NCBI GenBank assembly: GCA_017304135.1
Contig: JAFLBB010000027.1
Location: 1-57,989, forward strand
Direction of reading: 5' to 3'
From: Acidobacteriota bacterium
GTDB taxonomy: Bacteria > Acidobacteriota > Terriglobia > Bryobacterales > Bryobacteraceae
Length of the DNA stretch: 57,989 bases
Shown: in pieces, positions 42,084 to 53,400 of the stretch
How the letters are laid out: every line of letters starts with the position of its first letter
How positions within the stretch are numbered: the first letter of the stretch is position 1
Program-made: the position numbers and the translations under genes
Notes under the pieces: model-generated
What the model saw: only the letters and a program-made list of their open reading frames with translations
The model's database searches: none
What the model was told of the DNA's origin: nothing

Positions 42084-45000
42084 TCAGGCCGCCTTGAGGT
42101 GGCGTGCGCGCCACAAGGCGCGCGCGCAGAGGCTGAGGGAAATGGTCCAGGCCAGCAGCGAGAGCCAGCCGAACAGGCGCGTCTCGCGGGTGGCTTGAAA
42201 CCGCAGAACGACATGCGTGTTCGCGGAGGGCTCAAGGCGGGCGAGCAGGAAGCCGAGTTGATCGGCGCTGATGGAGACGGGCTTGCCATCCTGGGTCACC
42301 TGCCAGCCGGGATGATAGTTGACCTGCACCGACAGTAGTTTCCCCAGCGGAACGGGAGCGCGCACCTCGATGCGCGACGGCGATGGCGCGTAGACATGCA
42401 CGGCCGGGCGGCGGGGATCGTGGATGGCGGCGAGGTAGCGGCTGAGGGCGCGCGTGCCGGCGCTGAGCGGCGGTTCGCTCACCACGTCGGAGGGATTGAT
42501 GAGATGCGCGAAGCCGGAGTAGGGCAGGCGGTAGATGCGGTCGCCGCGGTCGTCGTGGACGCGGGGGAGGATGCCTTCGAACTTCTCCGGCAGCCGCGTA
42601 TCGCGGAAATACTCCGAGGAATCGGCTGTGTGTACGGCGACGTATTCCACGCCGAGGGCGGCGAGCAGCAGTGCCGAGTCGCGGCCTTCTTCGCCGGGCT
42701 TGCTGCGGGCCGAGGAGCGGGCGCGATAGAGGAAGTCGGCGGGGCGGCGGTCGGCGAGTCCCGATTCAAAGGTGCCGCCCAGCTGCGGGATCGGCGCGAG
42801 CGCATTCAAGCGGTAGCGTGTGCCGCCGGTGACGGCCACACGCCCGCGGGGGCGCAGGCTTCGCAGGGCATCCACTGTGCGTACCTCCGCTGTTTGCCGG
42901 GCGGGGATGGGGTGAAGCGCCGAATAGGCGGTAGTGGCGTAGAGTGTCACCTGCGTCGCGCCGAGCCAGCAGACCGACGCAATCAGCGCGAGGCCCACCA
43001 GTTGCGTGATGAGCCAGCGGTGACGCACGGCGCGGCGCAGGGTCTCCATGGCGAAGAGGATTGCGAAGAGCTCAAACTCCATGGCATAGCGGCGCGACTC
43101 GGGGAGCGTATTGTAGCCGAAGCGATAGAAGCCGGCGACGATCCAGGCAAAGCCGAAGGCGCAGAGCGCGAGGTAGCACCAGAAGAACGACTGGCGCGCG
43201 CGCAGGAAGAGCAGGCGGATGAGCAGCGCGCCCACGGGAAGGCCGAGCATCATCCAGACCTGCGAGGTTTGGAACTTATATTCGTAGGCGTCCTTGGGCC
43301 AGTTGAAGGCCATGGTGGAGACGAACGTTGGCGTCAACCAGAAGGCCGCCAGCAGGTAGGCCAGCAAGGCCGCGGCGAGAACACGGGTGGCGCGGAAATT
43401 GGTCCAGGCGCGCGTGCCGAGGCCGGCCAGCAGCAGGGCGAGCATGCACCAGGCGAGGGCGACGGCGGCGATCCAATTGGACAGCGTCACCGCCATCATG
43501 GCCAGGGCGGCTAGAAAGATACGCCAGAAGCCGGGGCGCGTGGCGGCCGACCATGCGGCGATGATTGCCAGCGGCAGCAGAGCCAGCCCCACGTTGTGTG
43601 GCCCCTCGCCGTATTTCACGAGCACCTGCAAACGCCACGGCAGTTGCGCCAGGCCGCGGTCGCCATCGAGCTGTTCGAACAGCGCGTAGCCGGGAGACCA
43701 CAGCGTCCAGGCCAGCGCGCTCAGCGTCGCCCACAGCGTACTGCGCGTGAACAGCCGAACGAGCCACCACACGGCCAGCGGCGCGCAACAGGTGGCCACG
43801 GCCACGATCAGGCGCCACAGGTAGGGGAACTCCACGGCGGGCAGCAGGCGGGTGGTGACAGCGGCGGCGTAGGGCAACAGCGGCAGGTAGAGAAATTGCG
43901 TCGGCAGGCCGTTGTACTGCAGCGGATTCCAACTCCAGGGATGCGGGTTGGCGGCGATGGTTCGGGCAATGGAGGCGTAGCCCATCTCGATACTGTCGCG
44001 GTAGACGGATTCGCCGGGGAAAAAGAGGATGAGGTTGAAGCCGAAGCTCACCATGGCCACCACGCCGAGTCCGGTGAGTGTGAGGGTGGGCCTGCGCCAG
44101 CGCGGAGCCAGGGGCCCGCCGCCGCGCGAGGCGAGGAGCAGGTAGAGGAGGATGAGCGCGGTGACGGCGGTGACGAGGCGGCCGATGGCGTTTTCGCGGG
44201 GCAGCGTGAAGGTGAGCAGGATGTCGCGGTCGCCGGCGGGGGTGTCGATGAGGAGGAAGCCGAGCGGGTCGCGGCGTACGGGAAGCGAGGCCCCGGCGCC
44301 GCTGTAAGCGCGCCAGTAGGGGTCGAAGTTTTCCTGCACCACCAGCGCTTCGCCTTCCTCGAAGCGGGCGCGAATGCGGACGCGGTCCGGCGCTTCGCGA
44401 TTCACCTCGGGACGGCGGTCGGGGCCCTGTTCGATGGCGGCCGTGTAGGCGCGCAGATGATCGACATTCACCGGACGGGCGATGACGGGCACGGCCTCCA
44501 GTTGCGCCTTGCGCACGATGCGCGCGCGTTCGGAGAAGCGTCGCGGAATGCGGTAGACGAAGTCGCCCTGGCCGCTCGAGTAGAGCGTGTCCATGTGTTT
44601 GGCGAAGAGGTCCGTGCGGACATAGTCGTGGTAGACCTCGGTGGATGTCTTCTCGTGCACGGCGATGGCGCTGACGCCGAAGGCTTGCATCCAGACCTTG
44701 GTCATCTCCGGGTCTTCGCCAAAGGTGGCCTGGTAGTAGGGCTCGATGACGAGATCATTCAGCATGCCCTGTTCGGAGCCGCCGCCGAGTTGCGGAATGT
44801 GATGCCAGGTGTTGAACCAGAAGCGCAGCGATCCGGTGGCCAGGATGCGTTCGCCCGGCAGGTGCGTGGCGATCCACTCCGTCATGCGGTATTCGATGCG
44901 GTTCCGCGGCTTGCGGTCTTCGGGGAAGTACTCCCAGGCGCGGCGGATGTAGCCTTTGGCGGGAACCAGCGCGGCCACGAACAGCAGCACGGTGAGCGCG

Positions 45001-46133
45001 CGCGGCAGCCACCGCCCGTGGCGCGCATGCACGGGACCGAACTTGCGCCCGGCCAGCCAGCGCAGGAACTCGACGCCCAACAGGATGAGGGCAAGGTCAA
45101 GCTCCGGGGCCAGCCGCTGCGGTTCGCCGGCAACGCGGAAATCGAAATGATTTTGTCCGGCCACGTTGAGCGTGAAGAGCATGGCGAAGCCGGTGACGAA
45201 GACGAACCACGCCCGCCGCGGCTGTCCTTGGGCCTTGCGCCAGGTGAGCAGGGCGTAGATCGCAATAAGCACCACGGCGAGCACGGCGGACCAAAGATGA
45301 CCCGGCTGCGACACCCAGCGCAGGTTGCGCGTGGTGATTTCGAGATAACTGGGGGAGAGCCAGAAGGCGGTGAGGCCATAGGCGAGCAGGGCGATGGCGG
45401 CGCCGCGCAGCCACACCCACCAGTCCTTTTCCGCCAGGAAGACGGCCCAGGCCAGGAAGGGGAACATGAGCGCCAGGGCGGTGGCTCCGTAGAAATTGAT
45501 GGAGACCGCGGCGGCGCTCAAGATGGCCGAAGCGGCGAGCCAGCCTGACCGCCCACGGCGCAATCCGAACCAGGCCGCGCCGAGGGCCCACGGCAGCAGG
45601 GCCCAGGCCGACATGTGCGGCCCTTCGCCCCAGCGCATGAGGGCGTTGAGGCGGTTCGGCAGCCAGTAGTGCGGCTGCACATCGTCCCAGAATTCGGGCA
45701 GGATCAGATAGCCCGGCGAGATGAGCAAGGAGGCAATCGCCGCCGCGGCAGCAGCCGGCCGCGAACGCGTGCAGGCAAAGACGAAGAAGTAGACGCCGCC
45801 GATGGCGATGCAATAGAACATCGCGACGAAGAGATGGTAGGAGTGGGCGAAGCTGCGCCCGGTCCACTCGTGCAGCAATGCAACGCCATAGCGCAGACCG
45901 GGCGGATAGATGTAGTCCCAGCGAGTGCCGCAATACCAGTTGGGCTGCCAGTTGGGGTGGGGCAGGTTGCCGGCCAGGAAGTGCGCATCGGAGATGAAGG
46001 TGCTCTCGATGGTGCCCCAACTGTCGAGAAACCCCAGTTGGAAGATGGGCCAGATGAACACGGCCGCCAGCAGGGCCAGCAGGATGAGGTCGAGTGCCGG
46101 GGCCAGCCGGCGGCGCAGGTCAGACAGGGGCAT
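42084..46133 (-). CDS. 1349-residue membrane protein, tandem duplication of a PTPS-related/YfhO-like unit
   Basis: This large polytopic protein is two homologous halves of about 670 residues each, joined in frame. Each half has a helix-rich N-terminal part and a periplasmic-type C-terminal part. Matching motifs repeat at a constant spacing: WGEGPHMSAWALLP (about 166) and YGEGPHNVGLALLP (about 839); IPQLGGGSEQG (about 446) and IPQLGGTFESG (about 1116); NFDPYWRAYSG (about 601) and NYHPGWQVTQD (about 1271). The fold resembles PTPS-related and YfhO-type GT-C membrane proteins. It overlaps the GT2 gene by 14 bp. Role likely in envelope glycan or lipid modification (inference). Confidence 0.82.
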   Translation of the reverse strand: MPLSDLRRRLAPALDLILLALLAAVFIWPIFQLGFLDSWGTIESTFISDAHFLAGNLPHPNWQPNWYCGTRWDYIYPPGLRYGVALLHEWTGRSFAHSYHLFVAMFYCIAIGGVYFFVFACTRSRPAAAAAAIASLLISPGYLILPEFWDDVQPHYWLPNRLNALMRWGEGPHMSAWALLPWALGAAWFGLRRGRSGWLAASAILSAAAVSINFYGATALALMFPFLAWAVFLAEKDWWVWLRGAAIALLAYGLTAFWLSPSYLEITTRNLRWVSQPGHLWSAVLAVVLIAIYALLTWRKAQGQPRRAWFVFVTGFAMLFTLNVAGQNHFDFRVAGEPQRLAPELDLALILLGVEFLRWLAGRKFGPVHARHGRWLPRALTVLLFVAALVPAKGYIRRAWEYFPEDRKPRNRIEYRMTEWIATHLPGERILATGSLRFWFNTWHHIPQLGGGSEQGMLNDLVIEPYYQATFGEDPEMTKVWMQAFGVSAIAVHEKTSTEVYHDYVRTDLFAKHMDTLYSSGQGDFVYRIPRRFSERARIVRKAQLEAVPVIARPVNVDHLRAYTAAIEQGPDRRPEVNREAPDRVRIRARFEEGEALVVQENFDPYWRAYSGAGASLPVRRDPLGFLLIDTPAGDRDILLTFTLPRENAIGRLVTAVTALILLYLLLASRGGGPLAPRWRRPTLTLTGLGVVAMVSFGFNLILFFPGESVYRDSIEMGYASIARTIAANPHPWSWNPLQYNGLPTQFLYLPLLPYAAAVTTRLLPAVEFPYLWRLIVAVATCCAPLAVWWLVRLFTRSTLWATLSALAWTLWSPGYALFEQLDGDRGLAQLPWRLQVLVKYGEGPHNVGLALLPLAIIAAWSAATRPGFWRIFLAALAMMAVTLSNWIAAVALAWCMLALLLAGLGTRAWTNFRATRVLAAALLAYLLAAFWLTPTFVSTMAFNWPKDAYEYKFQTSQVWMMLGLPVGALLIRLLFLRARQSFFWCYLALCAFGFAWIVAGFYRFGYNTLPESRRYAMEFELFAILFAMETLRRAVRHRWLITQLVGLALIASVCWLGATQVTLYATTAYSALHPIPARQTAEVRTVDALRSLRPRGRVAVTGGTRYRLNALAPIPQLGGTFESGLADRRPADFLYRARSSARSKPGEEGRDSALLLAALGVEYVAVHTADSSEYFRDTRLPEKFEGILPRVHDDRGDRIYRLPYSGFAHLINPSDVVSEPPLSAGTRALSRYLAAIHDPRRPAVHVYAPSPSRIEVRAPVPLGKLLSVQVNYHPGWQVTQDGKPVSISADQLGFLLARLEPSANTHVVLRFQATRETRLFGWLSLLAWTISLSLCARALWRARHLKAA

Positions 46134-46926
46134 GCCCGTTGGATGGATTCGTAACGCTGGAATAGCGGCGGCGCAGGCTTTCGAAGCGGCGCTGTTTCCA
46201 CAGCCCGCTGCGGTGCAGAATGTAGCGGGCCAGCACCCAGAGGATGGACAGGCCGTAGCGCGAGCTCTGCAGGAACGAAGCCGACGAGGCCTGCGGGAAG
46301 TAGCGCGTCGGCACGGGCACTTCGTCGATGCGCGCCTTCACCTCGACGAATTGCGCCATGATCTCCTGGTCGAAGATGAAGTTGTCGGAGTTCATCTCGA
46401 CGTGGACCGCTTCCAGAATTTCGCGCGTGTAGGCGCGGTAGCCGGTATGATATTCGGCCAGCTTGAGGCCGAACACAACGTTTTCGCACATCGTGAGAAA
46501 GCGGTTGGAAATGTACTTCCACCATGGCATTCCCTGCTCCATGACGCGGCCGCCGAGCAGGCGCGACCCCAACACGACGTCGGCCTGGCCTTTCTCGATG
46601 GGCGCGATCACCTCCGGCAGCAGCGTCGGGTCATATTGATAATCCGGGTGGACCATCACGATGATGTCGGCGCCGGCGCGCAGGGCCTCGCGGTAGCAGG
46701 TCTTCTGGTTGGCGCCATAGCCGTAGTTGCGGTTGTGGACGAACAGCTCCAGCCCCAGTTCGCGGGCGATCTGAATCGTCTCGTCGGAGCTGCCGTCGTC
46801 GACGAGAATGACGAGGTCGACCACGTCGTGGGGAAGCTCGGCATAGGTCATGCGCAGCGTGCGGGCGGCGTTGTAGGCGGGCATCACAACGACGACCTTC
46901 GGTTTGGCGGCCGGCGAAGGGCTCAC
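46120..46926 (-). CDS. Glycosyltransferase family 2 (DPM1-like)
   Basis: The 268-residue GT-A enzyme has VVVVMPAYNAARTL near the N-terminus, the DXD-like site VDDGSSDETI, NRNYGYGANQKTCYREAL, and HPDYQYDPTLLP with the second acidic site. It resembles dolichyl-phosphate mannose synthase-like and polyprenyl-phosphate transferases that charge a lipid carrier. It starts with a GTG that overlaps the methyltransferase stop (GTGA at 46923-46926) and overlaps the large membrane protein gene, so the three are translationally coupled. A lipid-linked sugar supplied to the membrane protein would fit. Confidence 0.9.
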   Translation of the reverse strand: MSPSPAAKPKVVVVMPAYNAARTLRMTYAELPHDVVDLVILVDDGSSDETIQIARELGLELFVHNRNYGYGANQKTCYREALRAGADIIVMVHPDYQYDPTLLPEVIAPIEKGQADVVLGSRLLGGRVMEQGMPWWKYISNRFLTMCENVVFGLKLAEYHTGYRAYTREILEAVHVEMNSDNFIFDQEIMAQFVEVKARIDEVPVPTRYFPQASSASFLQSSRYGLSILWVLARYILHRSGLWKQRRFESLRRRYSSVTNPSNGHAPV

Positions 46927-47624
46927 GGCAATCTCCTCTCAGGGCGGGCCACGACGATGCACTGGTAGGCGAACAGCCGCATCCAACACTTCGCCAGCAC
47001 GGCGCTCAGCGCGTTGGCCGCGCGCAGCCAGAGCGCGCCAGCCGAGTGCGGGAACTTCAACTCGAGGGGCGGCGTGGTCACCGCGACCAGCTTGAGCGAG
47101 AAGCCGGCGCTCTGGAACAGGCCGAGCCAGCCGTCCCACATGTAAAAGTGGAGGTGGGTTCTGTCAAACAGGCCCTTATCCTGTTGGGGGAAAGAGCCCG
47201 CCAGGACATGAAGGCGGAAGTACCAGTGGCCGCTGTTGGGCAGCGAAGCCACCAGTTGACCGCCGGGGGTCAACAGCGCGTGGAACTGGCTCAGAAGGGC
47301 GGCGGGATCGCGCAGATGCTCCAACACGTCGGCGCAGAGAATCCAATCGAAGGCGCCACGCAGGGCGGGAAGTCCGGCGTCAAGGTCGATCTGATGGAAT
47401 TCCAGTTTGCCGTCAAACTCAGGCACCAGCGGATAGCGTTCCAGGGCCGTTACCGCAAATCCTCGCTCGGCCAGCATCAGGGCGAATTCTCCCGTGCCGG
47501 CTCCCACATCGAGGATGCGCTGACCCTGACCGGAGGCGGGCAGCAACGCGAGGATCTGTGCGTGGCTGCTCGTGGCGCTTACCTTCAGCGCATAATGAGC
47601 CCGGTTTGGGGTGGCTACAATCAC
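46923..47624 (-). CDS. Class I SAM-dependent methyltransferase
   Basis: The 233-residue enzyme starts with a GTG (MIVATPNRAHYALKV) preceded by AGGAA. Its SAM-binding motif I is ILDVGAGTGEFAL, followed by ALERYP (acidic residue binding the ribose) and the ADVLEHLRDP motif common in UbiE/Coq5-like enzymes. A membrane-amphipathic C-terminal region (LAGSFPQQDKGLFDRTH) follows. As first gene of the operon, it may methylate a lipid carrier, sugar or quinone-like compound. Substrate unknown. Confidence 0.9.
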   Translation of the reverse strand: MIVATPNRAHYALKVSATSSHAQILALLPASGQGQRILDVGAGTGEFALMLAERGFAVTALERYPLVPEFDGKLEFHQIDLDAGLPALRGAFDWILCADVLEHLRDPAALLSQFHALLTPGGQLVASLPNSGHWYFRLHVLAGSFPQQDKGLFDRTHLHFYMWDGWLGLFQSAGFSLKLVAVTTPPLELKFPHSAGALWLRAANALSAVLAKCWMRLFAYQCIVVARPERRLP

Positions 47625-47730
47625 TGGAATTTCCTATTTAGTGTAACTGTTTAGCCCGAGCGGGGGTCGCCGAAAGAAGCCTCCGCGTTGCAGCGCCCGC
47701 CCGCCGCGCGCTACCTTGGTGGCTGACTCC

Positions 47731-48579
47731 ATGTCCTGGTTTAGCAAGAAGCAGTCGCCGGTTCCGATGCCGGACAGCGAACGGACGGTGAAAACCGAGG
47801 GGCTGTGGCAGAAGTGCGACGGCTGCGGCCAGATCATCTGGCGCAAGTCGCTCGAAGACAGCCTCCATGTGTGCGATAAGTGCGGTCATCACTTCCGCAT
47901 CGATGCGCGCGAACGCATCCGCCTGCTCATTGACGAGGGCACCTTCGAGGAGAAGGACGCCGCCATGGCCACCTCCGACCCGCTCTCCTTCGTCGATTCC
48001 CGCCCCTACCGCGACCGCTTGAAATCGATGCGGAAAGCCACCGGCATGCAGGATGCCATCGTCTGCGGCCACGGCCAGATGCAGGGCCGCCCCGTGGAGA
48101 TCTGCTCCATGGAGCTGAAGTTCATCGGCGGCAGCATGGGCACGGTCGTCGGCGAGAAGATCACACGGTCGATTGAGCGTTGCATTGCCGGCCGGGTGCC
48201 GCTGGTGATCATTTCGGCCTCCGGCGGCGCGCGTATGCAGGAAGGCGCCGTAAGCCTGATGCAACTGGCCAAGATCTCGGCCGCGTTGATGCGCCTGGAC
48301 GAGGAACGCATCCCCTTCATCAGCGTGCTCACGGACCCGACCACGGGCGGCGTCACGGCCAGTTTCGCCATGCTCGGCGACCTCAACATCGGCGAACCCG
48401 GCGCGCTCATCGGCTTTGCCGGTCCGCGCGTGATTGAGCAAACCATCCGGCAGAAACTGCCCGATGGCTTTCAGCGCAGTGAGTTCCTTCTGAAGCACGG
48501 CTTTCTGGACGCCGTCGTCCCCCGTTCCGAGTTGAAGAGTTACATTGCCGGCGCTTTGGGCTTCTTCGTAGGCAATTAG
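47731..48579 (+). CDS. accD: Acetyl-CoA carboxylase carboxyltransferase subunit beta
   Basis: The 282-residue AccD catalyses the carboxyl transfer step to malonyl-CoA with AccA. The N-terminal zinc finger has Cys pairs in CDGCGQIIW and VCDKCGHHF. The carboxylase core contains ISASGGARMQEGAVSLMQ and DPTTGGVTASFAMLGD. The ATG at 47731 (MSWFSKKQSPVP) gives the usual start; an in-frame GTG at 47716 is possible. accA is not in the window. The next gene starts 20 bp after the stop and may be in the same transcript. Confidence 0.96.
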   Translation: MSWFSKKQSPVPMPDSERTVKTEGLWQKCDGCGQIIWRKSLEDSLHVCDKCGHHFRIDARERIRLLIDEGTFEEKDAAMATSDPLSFVDSRPYRDRLKSMRKATGMQDAIVCGHGQMQGRPVEICSMELKFIGGSMGTVVGEKITRSIERCIAGRVPLVIISASGGARMQEGAVSLMQLAKISAALMRLDEERIPFISVLTDPTTGGVTASFAMLGDLNIGEPGALIGFAGPRVIEQTIRQKLPDGFQRSEFLLKHGFLDAVVPRSELKSYIAGALGFFVGN

Positions 48580-48599
48580 AATTCCGGGAGGGTGGATTG

Positions 48600-50191
48600 A
48601 TGCGTCGCTTCCTCGCCTTGGCCGCGGCTTGTGTGTCCCTGCTGCCGGCGGCTGATTTCGATCTGATCGTGTTGCGTGCGCGCGTCGTGGACGGCACGGG
48701 CAATCCGTGGTACCGCGCCGACGTGGGCGTGAAGGGCGGACGCATCGCCGCCATCGGCAACCTCACGGGCAAAACGGCCGACCGCACCATCGACGCCCTC
48801 GACCGTGTGCTCGCCCCCGGCTTCATCGACGTCCACACGCACATTGAGGGCGCCGTGGAGCAGGTGCCGCGCGGCGACAACTACCTGATGGACGGCGTCA
48901 CCACGGTGGTGACGGGCAACTGCGGCGGCAGCCGCGTGAAAGTGGCCGAGTGGTTCGCCGAGTTGGAGAAGACCGGGCTCGGGCTCAACGTCGCCACGCT
49001 GATCGGCCATAACTCCGTGCGCCGCGAGGTGATGGGAACGGCCAACCGCCAGGCCACGCCGGAGGAATTGACGAAGATGGAAGCACTCGTCGAAACGGCG
49101 ATGCGCGAAGGCGCGGTCGGCTTTTCGACGGGGCTCATCTACATCCCCGGCACCTACTCCAACACCGCTGAGGTGGTGGCGCTCGGCAAAGCGGCGGGCC
49201 GCCACGGCGGCGTCTATGCCAGCCACATGCGCGACGAAGGCGAGAAGGTGCTCGACGCGATTCGCGAGGCCGTGGAGGTGGCCAAAGCCGCCGGCGTGCC
49301 GGCGCAGCTCTCCCACTTCAAGATCGACACGCCGCGACTGTGGGGCATGAGCACGCAGTCACTGGCACTAGTGGAACAGTACCGCCGCGAAGGCGTGGAC
49401 GTGGTGGTGGACCAGTATCCGTATGATCACTCTTCCACCAACCTCGGCATTACGCTACCCTCGTGGGCGCTGGCCGATGGCGACGAGGCGGTGCGCGAAC
49501 GGCTGGCCAGCGCTGAAACGCGGGCCCGCATCAAGGGCGAGATGCTGGAACGCCTGAAGAACCTCGGCCATGCCGATTACAGCTACGCCATCGTCGCCCG
49601 CTACCGCCCGGAGGCCAGCTACGAGGGCAAGAATATCAGCGAGGTGAACGTGCTCATGGGCCGCGCCAAGACGATCGAGAACGAAGCCGAGACCATTCTC
49701 GACATCATGCGGAAAGGTGGCGCGCAGATGGTCTACCATTCCATGGGCAACGAGGACATGGAGCGCATCATGAAATACCCCAACACGGCCGTGGCCAGCG
49801 ACGGCGGCGTGCGCGTGTTCGGTGAGGGCATGCCGCATCCGCGCAGCTACGGCACCAACGCGCGTGTCCTCGCCGAGTATGTGCGCAAACGCGGCGTCCT
49901 CACGCTCGAAGACGCCATCCGCCGCATGACGTCGCTGCCGGCGCGCACCTTCGGCTTCCGCGACCGCGGCCAGATTCGCGAAGGCTACGCCGCCGACCTG
50001 CTGCTGTTTGACCCGTCGCACGTCGAGGACAAGTCCACCTACCAGCAGCCGCACCAGTTCACCGAGGGCTTTGACCTCGTGCTGGTGAACGGCGTGGTGA
50101 TGGTGGACGGCGGCAAGTTGACGGAGAATCGGGGAGGGCAGGTGGCGCGCCGCTGGGGCGTTGCATCCATGCCCGCGGCGGCCTCTGGACG

Positions 50192-50195
<4 letters not shown>
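48600..50195 (+). CDS. D-aminoacylase/N-acyl-D-amino-acid deacylase family amidohydrolase
   Basis: The 531-residue product has GGGAGG just upstream of the ATG at 48600 and a short signal (MRRFLALAAACVSLLPAA), so it is probably periplasmic. The metal site has FIDVHTHIEG near the N-terminus and GVYASHMRDEG further on, and LSHFKID is also present. The C-terminal segment LEDAIRRMTSLPARTFGF ends with a beta-sandwich. D-aminoacylases cleave N-acyl-D-amino acids or D-glutamates. Its stop overlaps the start of the ABC-F gene by 4 bp. Substrate unproven; it might process D-amino-acid-containing cell wall fragments. Confidence 0.88.
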
Positions 50196-52141
<1,946 letters not shown>

Positions 52142-52143
52142 CG

Positions 52144-53397
52144 ATGGATCTACAGGAGCAACTCGCCGAACTGCGGCGCCGCATGGCGCAGGCCGCCGAG
52201 CGCGCCGATGCTGAAGTGGCCCAGGTTCAGGAAGAGGCCCGCGCCCGCCGCGCCGCCGCTGTGGCCCAACTCACTGAGCTCACCCAGGGCGAAGAGGTGC
52301 GCACCACCAAGGGCATCCACCTCGAGGCGCACCGGCTGTGGGAAGCGCGCGCGCGCCACGGCACGGTGGACATCGGCTCGCTTCTCGAACTGCCGCCCGA
52401 TCTCTACCATGCCGTGAGCGCCGGCGAGGCCAAGCCCGCTCCGCCGGGCGAGTGGGCGTTTCTCGATACGGAGACAACGGGGCTCGCCGGCGGCTCCGGC
52501 ACCTGCGCTTTCCTCATCGGCGTGGGCCGCATCACGCCCCAGGGCTTTCGCCTGCGTCAGTTCTTTCTGCGTGATTTCGGCGAGGAGCCCAGTGTGCTGG
52601 AAGCGCTCACGGAGGAGCTGTCGAGGGCGCGCACGCTGGTCACCTACAACGGCCGCGCCTTCGACATCCCGCTACTGGAAACGCGCTATCGCATGAACCG
52701 CGCGCGGCCGCCCTTCGCATCGCTCGATCACGTCGACCTGCTCTACGGCGCGCGGCGGCTGTGGCGGTTGCGGCTGGACAACTGCCGGCTGCAGCAGCTC
52801 GAGCGCGAAATCATCGGCTTCGAACGCGAGGGCGACATCCCAGGCGACCAGATCCCCACGGCGTATTTTGACTTCCTTCGCGGCCAGGGCGCGGCCTGGC
52901 TCTCTCAGGTGTTTGAGCACAACGCGCTCGACATCGTGACGCTGGCCTGCGTCGCCGCCGTGCTGCCGCAGCGCTTCCATGAACCGGCCAGCAACAAGCT
53001 CGATCACCCCGAGGAGATGGTCTCCATGGGCCGCTGGCTGCAGCAAAGCTCGCGTGTCGATGAAGCGCTCACCCTGTTCCGCGAGGCGGCGGCGCGCGGC
53101 CTGCGCGATGAACTGATGTCGCGCACGCTGTGGGACGTCTCGCTCATCGAGCGGCGCCAGAAACACTGGGACGCGGCCGTGGCCGTGTGGAGCGAACTGG
53201 CTGCGTTCGCCAACCCGCATCAGGCGCTCGCGCTCATCGAGTTGTCCAAACACTACGAGTACCGCGAGAAGAACTTCGACATGGCGCTCGAATGGGCCGT
53301 GCAGGCGCTCGCCATCGAAGCGACCGAGGAGACCCGCAAGCGTCACGCGCGGCTGCAGCGGCTCGCCGGCGGACCCAAGCCGCGACGCTTGCTGTAA
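52144..53397 (+). CDS. YprB-type RNase H-like exonuclease with tetratricopeptide-like tail
   Basis: The 417-residue protein begins with a coiled coil (about 1-50). A YprB-type ribonuclease H-like domain follows (about 105-280), containing the DEDD site in WAFLDTETTGL, YNGRAFDIPLLETRY, and HNALDIVTLA with the last acidic residues. A helical repeat region (about 300-400, QSSRVDEALTLFREAAARG) resembles TPR repeats. It is probably a DNA or RNA exonuclease of unknown pathway. The start is 2 bp after the ABC-F stop, so it is co-transcribed. It converges on the FtsX-type permease gene with a 3-bp gap. Confidence 0.88.
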   Translation: MDLQEQLAELRRRMAQAAERADAEVAQVQEEARARRAAAVAQLTELTQGEEVRTTKGIHLEAHRLWEARARHGTVDIGSLLELPPDLYHAVSAGEAKPAPPGEWAFLDTETTGLAGGSGTCAFLIGVGRITPQGFRLRQFFLRDFGEEPSVLEALTEELSRARTLVTYNGRAFDIPLLETRYRMNRARPPFASLDHVDLLYGARRLWRLRLDNCRLQQLEREIIGFEREGDIPGDQIPTAYFDFLRGQGAAWLSQVFEHNALDIVTLACVAAVLPQRFHEPASNKLDHPEEMVSMGRWLQQSSRVDEALTLFREAAARGLRDELMSRTLWDVSLIERRQKHWDAAVAVWSELAAFANPHQALALIELSKHYEYREKNFDMALEWAVQALAIEATEETRKRHARLQRLAGGPKPRRLL

Positions 53398-53400
53398 GCG

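Noticed and set aside
43596..45548. 650-residue plus-strand ORF
   Set aside because: It is antisense to the duplicated membrane protein, and its translation is charged low-complexity sequence typical of shadow frames in high-GC DNA.
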